47,774 bases of DNA, taken from assembly GCA_903859415.1 (NCBI GenBank), contig CAIOMN010000170.1:1-47774 (forward strand). Direction: 5' to 3'. Under the pieces are notes generated by a model. The model saw nothing but the letters and a program-made list of their open reading frames with translations. It was not told the origin of the DNA and did no database searches. The position numbers and the translations under genes were made by a program. Below, in pieces: positions 27,076-34,806 of this stretch (positions are counted from its first letter, which is position 1; each line of letters opens with the position of its first letter). This DNA is from an uncultured Methylococcaceae bacterium. GTDB taxonomy: Bacteria; Pseudomonadota; Gammaproteobacteria; Methylococcales; Methylomonadaceae.

Positions 27076-27360
27076 TTGTATAATCAGGAGCCATTCTTGC
27101 ATGATATAAATATTTTTATTTATATCATAAGCTTAAGTAATAATTCAGACAAATATAATATCCCTGATTCGCTTCGAGAGCCCATGATTTATCTGCTCAG
27201 GGTCGTAAACTCTTATTACAGCAATAAAATCGAAGGAAACCCCCTCGCCAAGCAGATATTCTTTGAGCACAAGAAGACGGGGCATGTCAATTTATCAACA
27301 GAGCTATGTTTGAGGATAATTAGTATAAAAAAGGGAATCATGGGAAAAATATTCCAGTGA
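27076..27360 (+). pseudogene. Fic-like N-terminal fragment
   Basis: An open frame of 94 codons from a TTG. Its centre, SLREPMIYLLRVVNSYYSNKIEGNPLAKQI, resembles the N-terminal inhibitory/dimer helix region of Fic-family AMP-transferases (the SxxxEGNxxT-type helix). It lacks the rest of the domain: no HPFxxGNGR motif follows in any frame here. I read it as the broken remnant of a Fic gene, not a working protein. The strand is opposite to the neighbouring vWA operon, and only 72 bases separate them. Confidence 0.45.
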
Positions 27361-28048
27361 TAACTAGAGATATATTCGAATATAAAGTGATAAAAGAAAT
27401 GCACACTGGAGTTTAGCATGTTGTCCAGCTAAATTTATCTGTTTTATCTTTGTGTTATGCTGCATAGTCCTCAAGAGTTGCAAGTAGTTTTGCATAATAA
27501 ATCGGGCGTGATAATACTACTATTCTAATGTTCAACTTTTTTACAGAATTGGGAAAACGCATTTCTACAGGAAGTCGATCAGATTGACTACGATTATTGA
27601 TAAACTCAGTGCCACTAAAGAAGATCATAAACAGATTCTGAGAAATGTTCTTGTTTATTGTAACAAAAGGTAACAATCTCTGGCTTTGTTACAGTCTGTT
27701 ACAAAATTAATCGGTGAACTTTAGAAAATTCAATTAACATTGTATCGCAGATAAAGTATTTACATAATGCAGAGAGTGCGATAAAGAGTTTTACCCGTTC
27801 AGGTTTAATAAGCTAGTCAATTATATAAAAAAACAGTTGGATCTAGCATTAATGCTTTTTTATATCAAACTGATTGGACCATTTTTATGCTCAGGCAATG
27901 TCCAAGACACCATAAATGTGTAGAAGCGTTTCTTTATTATCTAAAAAACGAATAACGCAAAAGTATACTTTTCCTTATGATTTATTTACCAAAACATGGT
28001 AGATCTATTTTTAAGAGCATTTTAATTTTTTAAAACCCCGGTACACCA
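27361..28048. other. Gene-free stretch with no recognised product
   Basis: 690 bases between the Fic fragment and the sigma-54 regulator. A minus-strand frame of 73 codons (27455-27676) ends in a plausible RPIYYAKLLATLEDYAA, but I cannot place it and its start has no convincing support; it could be the end of a decayed gene. The stretch also holds the nested TGTTAC repeats listed separately. No RNA gene was seen. Confidence 0.5.
27658..27704. repeat. Nested inverted repeats built from four TGTTAC/GTAACA units
   Basis: Outer arms TTGTAACA (27658-27665) and TGTTACAA (27697-27704); inner arms GTAACAA (27670-27676) and TTGTTAC (27686-27692). All are perfect complements around a common centre. 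Four copies of one hexamer in 47 bases look like an operator for a dimer or tetramer. It lies 345 bases before the sigma-54 regulator. Confidence 0.55.
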
Positions 28049-29518
28049 ATGAATAGTAAATCGTTAGGTCTAGTCATAATTATAGATGATGATAAAGATA
28101 TATGTGACTTATTGGCTCATTTGTTGGAACACGCTGGCTATGAAACCCAGCAAGGTCATGATGGTTTGACAGCGATAGAATTTTTGACTCAACGCGAGCC
28201 TGATCTGTTATTGCTTGATAGTGTTATTCCTGAACCCAATGGCATGGCTGTTTTGGCAAAAGCCCGATCTCTTTATCCGCAACTCCCCGTCGTTATTATA
28301 ACTGGAAGCGCGGGTATTCTAAGTGCTGTTTCTGCAATTAAAGCCGGTGCCTTTGATTATATTCCTAAACCCTTCGATAGTAATCGGGTTTTAGAGGTGG
28401 TCAAGCAGGCAGTGCAAATGCGTACGAGTAAACTAGATCCAAATAGCCAGTCCAATAGAGATGTTGTTAGCGTTGTTGGCGAATTAATGGGGAATAGTCC
28501 AGAAACGAAACGGGTTATGTTGGACATACTCCGTGTGGCCAAGACTGATTTCTCGGTGATTATTCAAGGAGAAACAGGGACAGGTAAAGAATTAGTGGCG
28601 AGAAATGTTCATTTAGCCAGTAAACGTGCAAATGCCGTTTTTATTCCAGTTGATTGTGGCTCAATGTCGGATACGTTGATTGAAAACGAATTGTTTGGTC
28701 ATGAAAAAGGCTCTTTTACTGGCGCAGATCGTTTTTCAATCGGTAAGTTTGAAGCTGCTGAAGGAGGAACTTTATTTTTGGACGAAGTCGCTAATATGTC
28801 ATTATCTGCGCAGGCTAAATTATTGAGAGTCTTACAAGAGCGTGTCGTCTACCGTATTGGAGGCACAAAACCGATTCCTATCAATGTTCGTATCGTATCT
28901 GCGAGCAATGAAGAGCTTTTGAATGCAGTCGCCAAAGGTGCCTTTCGTGAGGATTTATATTATCGCTTGAATGAGTACGTCATTCATATTCAACCCTTGC
29001 GTGAGCGCCCTGAAGACATCATGTTTTTAGCGAATCGTTTTATGAAGGAAGTGTGCGTTGATCTTGCTATAGAAATGCCTGAGATGACTGTTGAAGCTAA
29101 AAAAGTATTACTGGATTATGTATGGGCTGGGAATGTGCGAGAATTGCGCTCTGTGATTCGTCGTATTGCATTGGTTGCTAAAAAACAGGTTACAGCAGTG
29201 GACTTGAGTTTTTTATTGTCTAAAAAGTTTATTGCGAAAAGAGCCATGGATTCCCGAGTGGATTCAATTCCATTAGCGTTGCTACCAAAGACTGAATCAA
29301 TAAAGATTCCTACATCCTGCATAGAGTGTCTAAATATCTCTGCGGATCACGGACTATCCTTGAAAGAAATTCATCGAATAAATACTAAAAAAATGGATAC
29401 GATTATTATTGAAAAAATGTTGAAAGAAACTGGCAACAATAAAGCAGAAGCGGCACGGCGCTTGCGTGTTGACTATAAAACATTGTGCTCCAAACTAAAA
29501 TCTTCGAATTCTAAATAG
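28049..29518 (+). CDS. NtrC-family sigma-54-dependent response regulator
   Basis: 489 residues in three parts. Receiver: acidic DDD at 13-15, phospho-Asp57 (LLLLDSVIP), Lys106. AAA+ domain: Walker A GETGTGKE (174-181), sigma-54 contact loop GSFTGAD (GAFTGA with Ser for Ala, a common change), Walker B TLFLDE, and NVREL near 365. C-terminal Fis-type helix-turn-helix (NNKAEAARRLRVDYKTLCSKLK). It would activate sigma-54 promoters when phosphorylated. No sensor kinase is adjacent, so its input is unknown. The ATG at 28049 has only weak ribosome-site support, but the receiver begins a few residues later. Confidence 0.9.
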   Translation: MNSKSLGLVIIIDDDKDICDLLAHLLEHAGYETQQGHDGLTAIEFLTQREPDLLLLDSVIPEPNGMAVLAKARSLYPQLPVVIITGSAGILSAVSAIKAGAFDYIPKPFDSNRVLEVVKQAVQMRTSKLDPNSQSNRDVVSVVGELMGNSPETKRVMLDILRVAKTDFSVIIQGETGTGKELVARNVHLASKRANAVFIPVDCGSMSDTLIENELFGHEKGSFTGADRFSIGKFEAAEGGTLFLDEVANMSLSAQAKLLRVLQERVVYRIGGTKPIPINVRIVSASNEELLNAVAKGAFREDLYYRLNEYVIHIQPLRERPEDIMFLANRFMKEVCVDLAIEMPEMTVEAKKVLLDYVWAGNVRELRSVIRRIALVAKKQVTAVDLSFLLSKKFIAKRAMDSRVDSIPLALLPKTESIKIPTSCIECLNISADHGLSLKEIHRINTKKMDTIIIEKMLKETGNNKAEAARRLRVDYKTLCSKLKSSNSK

Positions 29519-29733
29519 AACAGCGATTATTTGGGATAGTATGAGATCTAATCCAGTATTCTTAATTTTAAAATTAATGTTTTAATGTGCGGATTTCTGC
29601 TTGGGTTTGCCATGATTCGAATACCTACCAATAATCTGCTATCATACCCAAGTTGTTTTGGTTTTCTTTAATCTCTCAATCTGATTTCTTTGAGTTTGGG
29701 ATAGTTTTAATTAACGGTAAAAGGGTGATTATT

Positions 29734-29997
29734 TTGTATATCAAATCAAAAAAAATGATGTTGCCGATATATCTTTGTTTGGTTTCATCGCTTGCGTTGG
29801 TATCTCCAACATTAATTAAGGCGGCATCCGATACTGGGAGCATAGCGGCAAGTAAAGCAGCGGATCAAAAGGCTGCTTTGGCAAAAAAGGCCAGAGAGCG
29901 GGAAAAAGCTGCCGAAGAGAAAAAGGCTGTTGAAGCTGCAAAATCGGTTAGTGAGGAAAAAAAACCACAAGACATTGAAAAGGAGGTTGCCAAATAA
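29734..29997 (+). CDS. Small exported Lys/Glu/Ala-rich protein
   Basis: About 87 residues from a TTG at 29734. A basic start (YIKSKKMM) leads into a hydrophobic signal segment (LPIYLCLVSSLALVSPTLIKA), then an alanine/lysine/glutamate-rich tail that should form a charged helix (QKAALAKKAREREKAAEEKK). The TTG is chosen because AAGGG lies about 8 bases before it; ATG at 29755 is the alternative. Low-complexity tails of this sort occur in many unrelated envelope proteins, so no function follows. It is 21 bases before the ATPase remnant and may once have been in an operon with it. Confidence 0.5.
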   Translation: MYIKSKKMMLPIYLCLVSSLALVSPTLIKAASDTGSIAASKAADQKAALAKKAREREKAAEEKKAVEAAKSVSEEKKPQDIEKEVAK

Positions 29998-30018
29998 TTC
30001 GGTTATCCATAGGTATTT

Positions 30019-30306
30019 ATGACGCTAGAAGATTTAATTAGACTGCCTCGAACAATTGAACAGACAGGTATTGAGAAAGGGCTACTAGTTGATTTAATCT
30101 TAAAACACTTTTACGATGGTGGCGTATTTGATTCTGGGAGTCTTAGAATAAGTTATTAATTTATATAAAATAAACAGCGGTTATTTATAGCGTGTCAGCC
30201 ACGTGATTTGTTCGAAATGGCGATGAATATAGCCAGATTCAATAATCAAGATGTTATCAGTAAAGAAAATATGTTGTTAGCATGGAATACTTATTTTTTG
30301 ATTTAA
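30019..30306 (+). pseudogene. ATPase-like gene reduced to its two ends
   Basis: A 46-codon frame begins with an ATG (MTLEDLIRLPRTIEQTGIE, then LLVDLILKHFYDGGVFD) and stops at 30159. A second open stretch, in another frame and without a start (30169-30306), reads ACQPRDLFEMAMNIARF and ends LLAWNTYFLI. To me these resemble the first and last segments of one bacterial AAA+ ATPase family (PRTIxxTGL... and ...CxPRDLxxxxxxxxxF...Y-F). The P-loop middle part is gone. The simplest reading is a large internal deletion; the family assignment is from memory and should be treated with care. Confidence 0.5.
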
Positions 30307-30425
30307 CAGGTAAGGATGACGCTTGACTAAATTTACCCGTGTGCTTATTATTACGAATTATAAGTGAGACTGGCCTAGGTATTTTTGACCATTTTTACTA
30401 CCCATTTAACAATGGAGAATATCTA

Positions 30426-31457
30426 TTGATACCTATTTCTTCGCAGCAGTTTTTGACTGGATTACGGGTGCTGATCGTTGATGATAGTGAAATAAACCGG
30501 GATGTGGCGGAGCTGTTGTTCGTTAGCGAAGGAGCTCACGTGATACTCGCCAACGACGGTCAACAAGCTGTGGAATGGCTACAAGCCCATCCGACTGAGG
30601 TTGATGTTGTGCTAATGGATGTGCATATGCCAGTTATGAATGGCTATGAGGCTACCCGCCAGATACGATTGATGCCTACCTTGACCGAACTGCCTGTTAT
30701 TGCCTTGACTGGAGATACTTTTATGGAGCAAGGAGAATTGGCTATTGAAGCGGGTATGAACGGTTTTATCACTAAACCGTTTGTTATGGGCACAACTATC
30801 GAGCTGATACTCAAACTTACGGGATGGTCCGCAGAGATTACCCCCATTGAGAGTTCTGTTCCTAATGTGCTAGTTATGGATCTTGACCTTCCGGGTTTGG
30901 CGGTCGGATATGCCCTCAGTATCTGGAAAGATGCCTTATCCTATCAAAAATACTTGCGCAAGTTCGTGCGTGATTATGCCAATTGCGTGCAAGTAATGAC
31001 ACATTCTGAAAAAAACGAAGCCGCCGCGCTAGCGCATAAATTGAAGGGTGCTGCTGGCAGCCTAGGTATGAAACAGGTCTCCGCATTGGCTGATGAGGTG
31101 GCTCATAGGTTTTATGGCTTTGAAGATCCAGCCGATAGTTTGACTCGATTGCAGGCTGCGCTCAATACGGCATTGAAATCAATTGAGCGTTACGTGCCAC
31201 TAGACATTGATACTAAAAGCCCCCAATACAACCCCGTCGATGTAGAACAGTTTGCCCAGCTGTTTGCCAAAATGCTTGAAGCATTGAACACCGATAGTCC
31301 ATCTATTATTAGACCGATGTTGGTCGAACTGGACAAAATATTGCCACCACCATACTTGACGGCGCTCCACCAGGCTGTCGAGAATTTCGATTTTCGGGAG
31401 GGTGAGGCTGTTATCCGGGCACTTGCTGGTGGTCTTAATATTTTAATGGAAGCTTGA
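30426..31457 (+). CDS. Receiver-HPt protein, likely cut down from a hybrid histidine kinase
   Basis: About 343 residues from a TTG with GGAG 8 bases upstream; the frame itself stays open back to 30339. Receiver domain: LRVLIVDDSEINRDVAELL, phospho-Asp in VLMDVHMPVMNG, Thr in ALTGD, Lys in ITKPF. A linker leads to an HPt domain with the phospho-His in AAALAHKLKGAAGSLGM, and a helical end (LPPPYLTALHQAVENFDF...LA). This receiver-HPt order and the tail match the C-terminal half of hybrid sensor kinases; no histidine-kinase or sensor part precedes it. It may pass phosphate between an unlinked kinase and the HD-GYP protein encoded next (stop and start 2 bases apart). Confidence 0.8.
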   Translation: MIPISSQQFLTGLRVLIVDDSEINRDVAELLFVSEGAHVILANDGQQAVEWLQAHPTEVDVVLMDVHMPVMNGYEATRQIRLMPTLTELPVIALTGDTFMEQGELAIEAGMNGFITKPFVMGTTIELILKLTGWSAEITPIESSVPNVLVMDLDLPGLAVGYALSIWKDALSYQKYLRKFVRDYANCVQVMTHSEKNEAAALAHKLKGAAGSLGMKQVSALADEVAHRFYGFEDPADSLTRLQAALNTALKSIERYVPLDIDTKSPQYNPVDVEQFAQLFAKMLEALNTDSPSIIRPMLVELDKILPPPYLTALHQAVENFDFREGEAVIRALAGGLNILMEA

Positions 31458-31459
31458 AA

Positions 31460-32440
31460 ATGTCAAATCGCCCAATCCTGTTAGTTGATGACGAAGCGCA
31501 AAATCTTGCAGTGTTGGAAAATATTTTGTCGGACAAATATCCACTGGTCTTTGTTACTAAAGGGAAAGAGGTGCTTATGGCTGTCCATAAACACAAGCCC
31601 TCCTTGATTTTGTTGGATATCCAGATGCCTGATATGGATGGTTATACGGTATGTCGTCAACTGAAAGCCGACCCGCAAACTGAAAATATCCCTGTCATCT
31701 TTATCAGCGGGTTAGTTGATATATGCGATGAGGTCGCCGGGTTCCTGGCCGGTGGGGTCGACTATATTACAAAGCCAGTCTCGCCATCGATTGTGCTCGC
31801 ACGCGTGAAAACACATTTGTCATTGGTGCGAGCAATCGATCTGGAACAGAGTTACTACGATGCAATTTATATGTTGGGCGCGGCAGGGCATTACAATGAC
31901 TGCGATACGGGCGTTCATATCTGGCGTATGGCGGCCTATGCGAGTGCTCTGGCAAAAGCCTGTGACTGGTGTGATGAGGATTGCAAACTAATTGAATTAG
32001 CCGCTCCGATGCATGATACAGGCAAAATTGGCATAACCGACTCAATTCTTAAAAAACCCGGTAAGTTGGATTTAGAGGAATGGGGAGTAATGAAAACCCA
32101 TTCAAAAATCGGATGTGACATACTTTCCAAGAGTAAGGCGAATGTGTTTCAAATGGCTGCTGAAATTGCTTTGCGTCATCATGAGCGCTGGGATGGCAGC
32201 GGATATCCTGATGGACTTGCGGGTAAGTCGATTCCTGAATCGGCACGAATTGTAGCATTAGCGGATGTATTCGATGCGCTAACAATGAAAAGACCCTACA
32301 AAGAAGCATGGCCGTTAGAGAAGGTTCTGAGCACAATCCAGGAAAGTGCAGGTAGCCATTTTGAACCACGATTGGTAGACAAGTTTGTTTCCATTTTGCC
32401 GCAAATACTGGAGATAAAGGCGATGTGGGGTGATTCTTGA
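31460..32440 (+). CDS. Response regulator with HD-GYP c-di-GMP phosphodiesterase
   Basis: 326 residues. Receiver: DDE at 10-12, phospho-Asp53 (LILLDIQMPDMDG), Lys in YITKPV. HD-GYP domain about 140-325: HD at 185-186 (PMHDTGKIGI), HHERWDGSGYP at 240-250, and ADVFDALTMKRPYKEAW, all key metal and substrate residues present. It should hydrolyse c-di-GMP when its receiver is switched. The start ATG at 31460 has GGAAGC upstream; an earlier TTG overlaps the preceding gene. It lies 2 bases behind the receiver-HPt gene, so the pair is co-transcribed and probably functionally linked. Confidence 0.92.
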   Translation: MSNRPILLVDDEAQNLAVLENILSDKYPLVFVTKGKEVLMAVHKHKPSLILLDIQMPDMDGYTVCRQLKADPQTENIPVIFISGLVDICDEVAGFLAGGVDYITKPVSPSIVLARVKTHLSLVRAIDLEQSYYDAIYMLGAAGHYNDCDTGVHIWRMAAYASALAKACDWCDEDCKLIELAAPMHDTGKIGITDSILKKPGKLDLEEWGVMKTHSKIGCDILSKSKANVFQMAAEIALRHHERWDGSGYPDGLAGKSIPESARIVALADVFDALTMKRPYKEAWPLEKVLSTIQESAGSHFEPRLVDKFVSILPQILEIKAMWGDS

Positions 32441-32454
32441 GTCTTCTGCTGGTA

Positions 32455-32481
32455 GGGTAAAATCGGATTACCCCATTTTTT
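32455..32481 (+). terminator. Intrinsic terminator after the HD-GYP gene
   Basis: GGGTAA (32455-32460) pairs with TTACCC (32468-32473) with a 7-base loop, followed by CA and six T. It begins 14 bases after the stop codon. The stem is short but the T-run is good. Confidence 0.65.
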
Positions 32482-32533
32482 CACTTACAAAAAGGAGTGA
32501 AGAGACAATGGTGATCCTGGGTCTCGTATAAGA

Positions 32534-32570
32534 CTTGGATAAGTAAACGTTACAGAATTACTTATCCAAG
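32534..32570. repeat. Perfect 13-bp inverted repeat between convergent genes
   Basis: CTTGGATAAGTAA (32534-32546) and TTACTTATCCAAG (32558-32570), 11-base loop. It stands 22 bases beyond the end of the phosphatase gene and can form a stable hairpin on either strand, so it probably ends minus-strand transcription. No T-run. Confidence 0.55.
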
Positions 32571-32591
32571 AGATTGGCTACTTACTCAGTA

Positions 32592-34616
32592 TTATTTTTC
32601 TTCGCCTTCTTCGTCTTCATCTTTAGGTTCAAACGCTTTTAGCTTGAAGCTGAATATTTCACGTGCTGGATTATTAAGTGGATCATATTCAAGTGCTTTG
32701 TTTTGAGCATTTGCAGTAATACCTATGCTACGAACGGTGAGTGTATCACCGTCTTCACTGACATGAAACGTGTTGTAGTTGAATGTGTCTGGACTGTAGA
32801 AATCAACTATAGAAGGCGTAACGCTAGCATTCGGATCATTTTCGCGAGTCACGTTGCTTAAGCCAGGATAGCCCTGCAAACCAAACGGTTCGATACCTGC
32901 AGCAGATTGTGCTACAAAAAAGCTATCAGCTATTGTTTTGATACTGTTGTAATCATGATTTAGGAATAAATCCGGTCCAGTTGCTCCAAGCGGGCCTGCA
33001 ACGATTGAAATGGTATAAGGAACCTTTACGTAAGAAGCTTGGTTTTCAGTGTCACCAGTCGGCGAATAAGTCAATTCGTTGATTCGGTTTTGGTGGTCAT
33101 CGGTTGCCATGAAGACTACATTTGTGATGCCATTATCAGCAATGAATTTTAGCAAGTCATTACGTTCTGCACGGTACCCACCTAACCAGGACTTACCGCC
33201 GTCACTGTTTACGGGGCCGTAATTGATATTTCCGCTACTGTTGCAAATATGATTTACGTTACACCCTGCGGCTGGCTGATCGACAGGAAAAGCGCCAGCA
33301 ATAGGGCCAATTTGGTCGATTGGATTGGATAGAGAAATGAATTTCCATTTTGTACCCTTTGTTTGAGCTTCTAAAAGAGTCTGTTTGAGCCAGCCCAATT
33401 GGGTTTTACCCAAGATAGTGCGGTCGGGGTTGTTGGCACGTGGCGCGCTGGTATCATCTGCTGTACTGCCTGAGGAGGGAAGTGTTTTCAGGCGAATATC
33501 GCGGTAGCTACGATCGTCTACATTGACATAAATAACATTTTTTCCCCACTGCTGTGCAAAATAAAGCTTCTTAGTACCATCAGTACGTGGATCAGAAGGT
33601 GCACTGATAGTGCCGTGGTTAGCAATTGGATGATAACTCAGGAAGGTGTCTTGAAGAGTCAGGAATCCCAAAGATCGGTTAATAAAATCTGAGGCTGACT
33701 TATTGGCATCATTAATGTTGCCAGGATTGCCGGCGCCATTTGCACGCGCATCGACACCACGACCCGTTGGCATATCAGTGCCTAGCGGTCCACCAACAGA
33801 ACCACCAGCGGGTGCTCCACCATTGATATATTGACGGTTGCCTAACTCATGATTATCGTAAGTAGTGTAGTTACCTTGAGAGGCGTAAAGTATCTGCAAA
33901 GAGTTTTGTCCGCCTGTATTTACAGGTAAGAAGTTTTCACGGTATTTCTTCGAGTAATCAGCTCTCAATTGTGCTTGGGTAGCAAAAGTCGTTCCGGCTA
34001 CAGGAAGCCCGTTTAGACTGGCTGATGAGCCTGATAGTGTTACCGATGGCGAGTTGAGCCAGCTGGCCCCGTTATCGCCAGCAACATTACTGGCATTTTC
34101 GTAAATAGTGTCACCAAGATTGATATAAAAATCCAGGTCTTGTGCTTGGATAGTGGCGGCCAGAGCATAAGGTCTCATCAGACCATCGTTGTCACCACTG
34201 AAGGCGAATTTCACACTCGCGTCCTCATTGGCTTCAGGTGCAGTCTTGAATTTGCCAATGTTACTGATTTCACCGTTTTGTCCGACAAAGCGATAGAAAT
34301 AAGTTGTAGCCGGACGTAGCTGATCAATATCGATTTTAGCTGTGTAATCCTTGGTGGGATCAGTGGTTAACGTTGCGGACGTATGGATTTTTGAGAAGTT
34401 GCTTTTATGAGAAATTTCCAACTTCAAGTTGGCAGCTGCAGGCGCAGCGTCGTCCACTGCACGGGTCCACACAGAGATGCTTTTACTTGTGGCGTCCCCA
34501 GCGGCAACACCTGTGAAATTGATGCTTGCATTCGCTATAGAACTGCAAGCTAGCCAGATGGCGACTGATGTGCGAGTTAAGCGGAAATACGAAGGTAGAT
34601 TTGTAGTTTTGTTCAT
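32592..34616 (-). CDS. PhoD-like alkaline phosphatase/phosphodiesterase
   Basis: 674 residues. An N-terminal signal segment (about 12-31, SVAIWLACSSIANA) has no twin-arginine pair; the usual PhoD is Tat-exported, so the route may differ. A Fn3-like PhoD N-terminal domain follows (GVAAGDATSKSISVWTRA ... ATTYFYRFVGQNG). The metallophosphatase part has FSGDNDG, NLGDTIYENA, TYDNHELGNR and MATDDHQNRI, the expected metal-binding Asp, Asn and His positions. The C-terminus is very acidic (KDEDEEGEE). It would release phosphate from organic phosphates outside the inner membrane. It is divergent from the next gene; a weak Pho-box-like site lies between them. Confidence 0.88.
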   Translation of the reverse strand: MNKTTNLPSYFRLTRTSVAIWLACSSIANASINFTGVAAGDATSKSISVWTRAVDDAAPAAANLKLEISHKSNFSKIHTSATLTTDPTKDYTAKIDIDQLRPATTYFYRFVGQNGEISNIGKFKTAPEANEDASVKFAFSGDNDGLMRPYALAATIQAQDLDFYINLGDTIYENASNVAGDNGASWLNSPSVTLSGSSASLNGLPVAGTTFATQAQLRADYSKKYRENFLPVNTGGQNSLQILYASQGNYTTYDNHELGNRQYINGGAPAGGSVGGPLGTDMPTGRGVDARANGAGNPGNINDANKSASDFINRSLGFLTLQDTFLSYHPIANHGTISAPSDPRTDGTKKLYFAQQWGKNVIYVNVDDRSYRDIRLKTLPSSGSTADDTSAPRANNPDRTILGKTQLGWLKQTLLEAQTKGTKWKFISLSNPIDQIGPIAGAFPVDQPAAGCNVNHICNSSGNINYGPVNSDGGKSWLGGYRAERNDLLKFIADNGITNVVFMATDDHQNRINELTYSPTGDTENQASYVKVPYTISIVAGPLGATGPDLFLNHDYNSIKTIADSFFVAQSAAGIEPFGLQGYPGLSNVTRENDPNASVTPSIVDFYSPDTFNYNTFHVSEDGDTLTVRSIGITANAQNKALEYDPLNNPAREIFSFKLKAFEPKDEDEEGEEK

Positions 34617-34694
34617 GGTGATTAAAACGCCTTTAATTTAAGTGATTCTTGACAACCCAGTTTGCTCAATGTAATGCCTTTTAATGTCAATTGT

Positions 34695-34712
34695 ATTAAG
34701 GAAATGTTACAG
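34695..34712 (-). promoter_or_regulatory. Weak Pho-box-like site before the PhoD-like gene
   Basis: On the minus strand the 18 bases match the E. coli Pho-box consensus at 12 positions (CTGT then a second half without a good TGTCA). It is 79 bases before the phosphatase start and also before the divergent gene. The match is poor, and the call rests mainly on context. Confidence 0.3.
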
Positions 34713-34806
34713 AAAAGTGAATCTTAAAACTAAGGATCAATGGCTGATAAATGGTTTAATGATATTATTGCTGCAAGTCCATTTGTTTGATTCCAGGAGT
34801 TGTTTG

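Noticed and set aside
30339-30425. GTG start at 30339 for the receiver-HPt protein
   Set aside because: No ribosome site precedes it; the TTG at 30426 has GGAG 8 bases upstream. The extra codons might be leftover kinase sequence.
31767-32369. Minus-strand frames over the HD-GYP gene
   Set aside because: Antisense shadows of a gene whose motifs are all conserved; their composition does not look coding.
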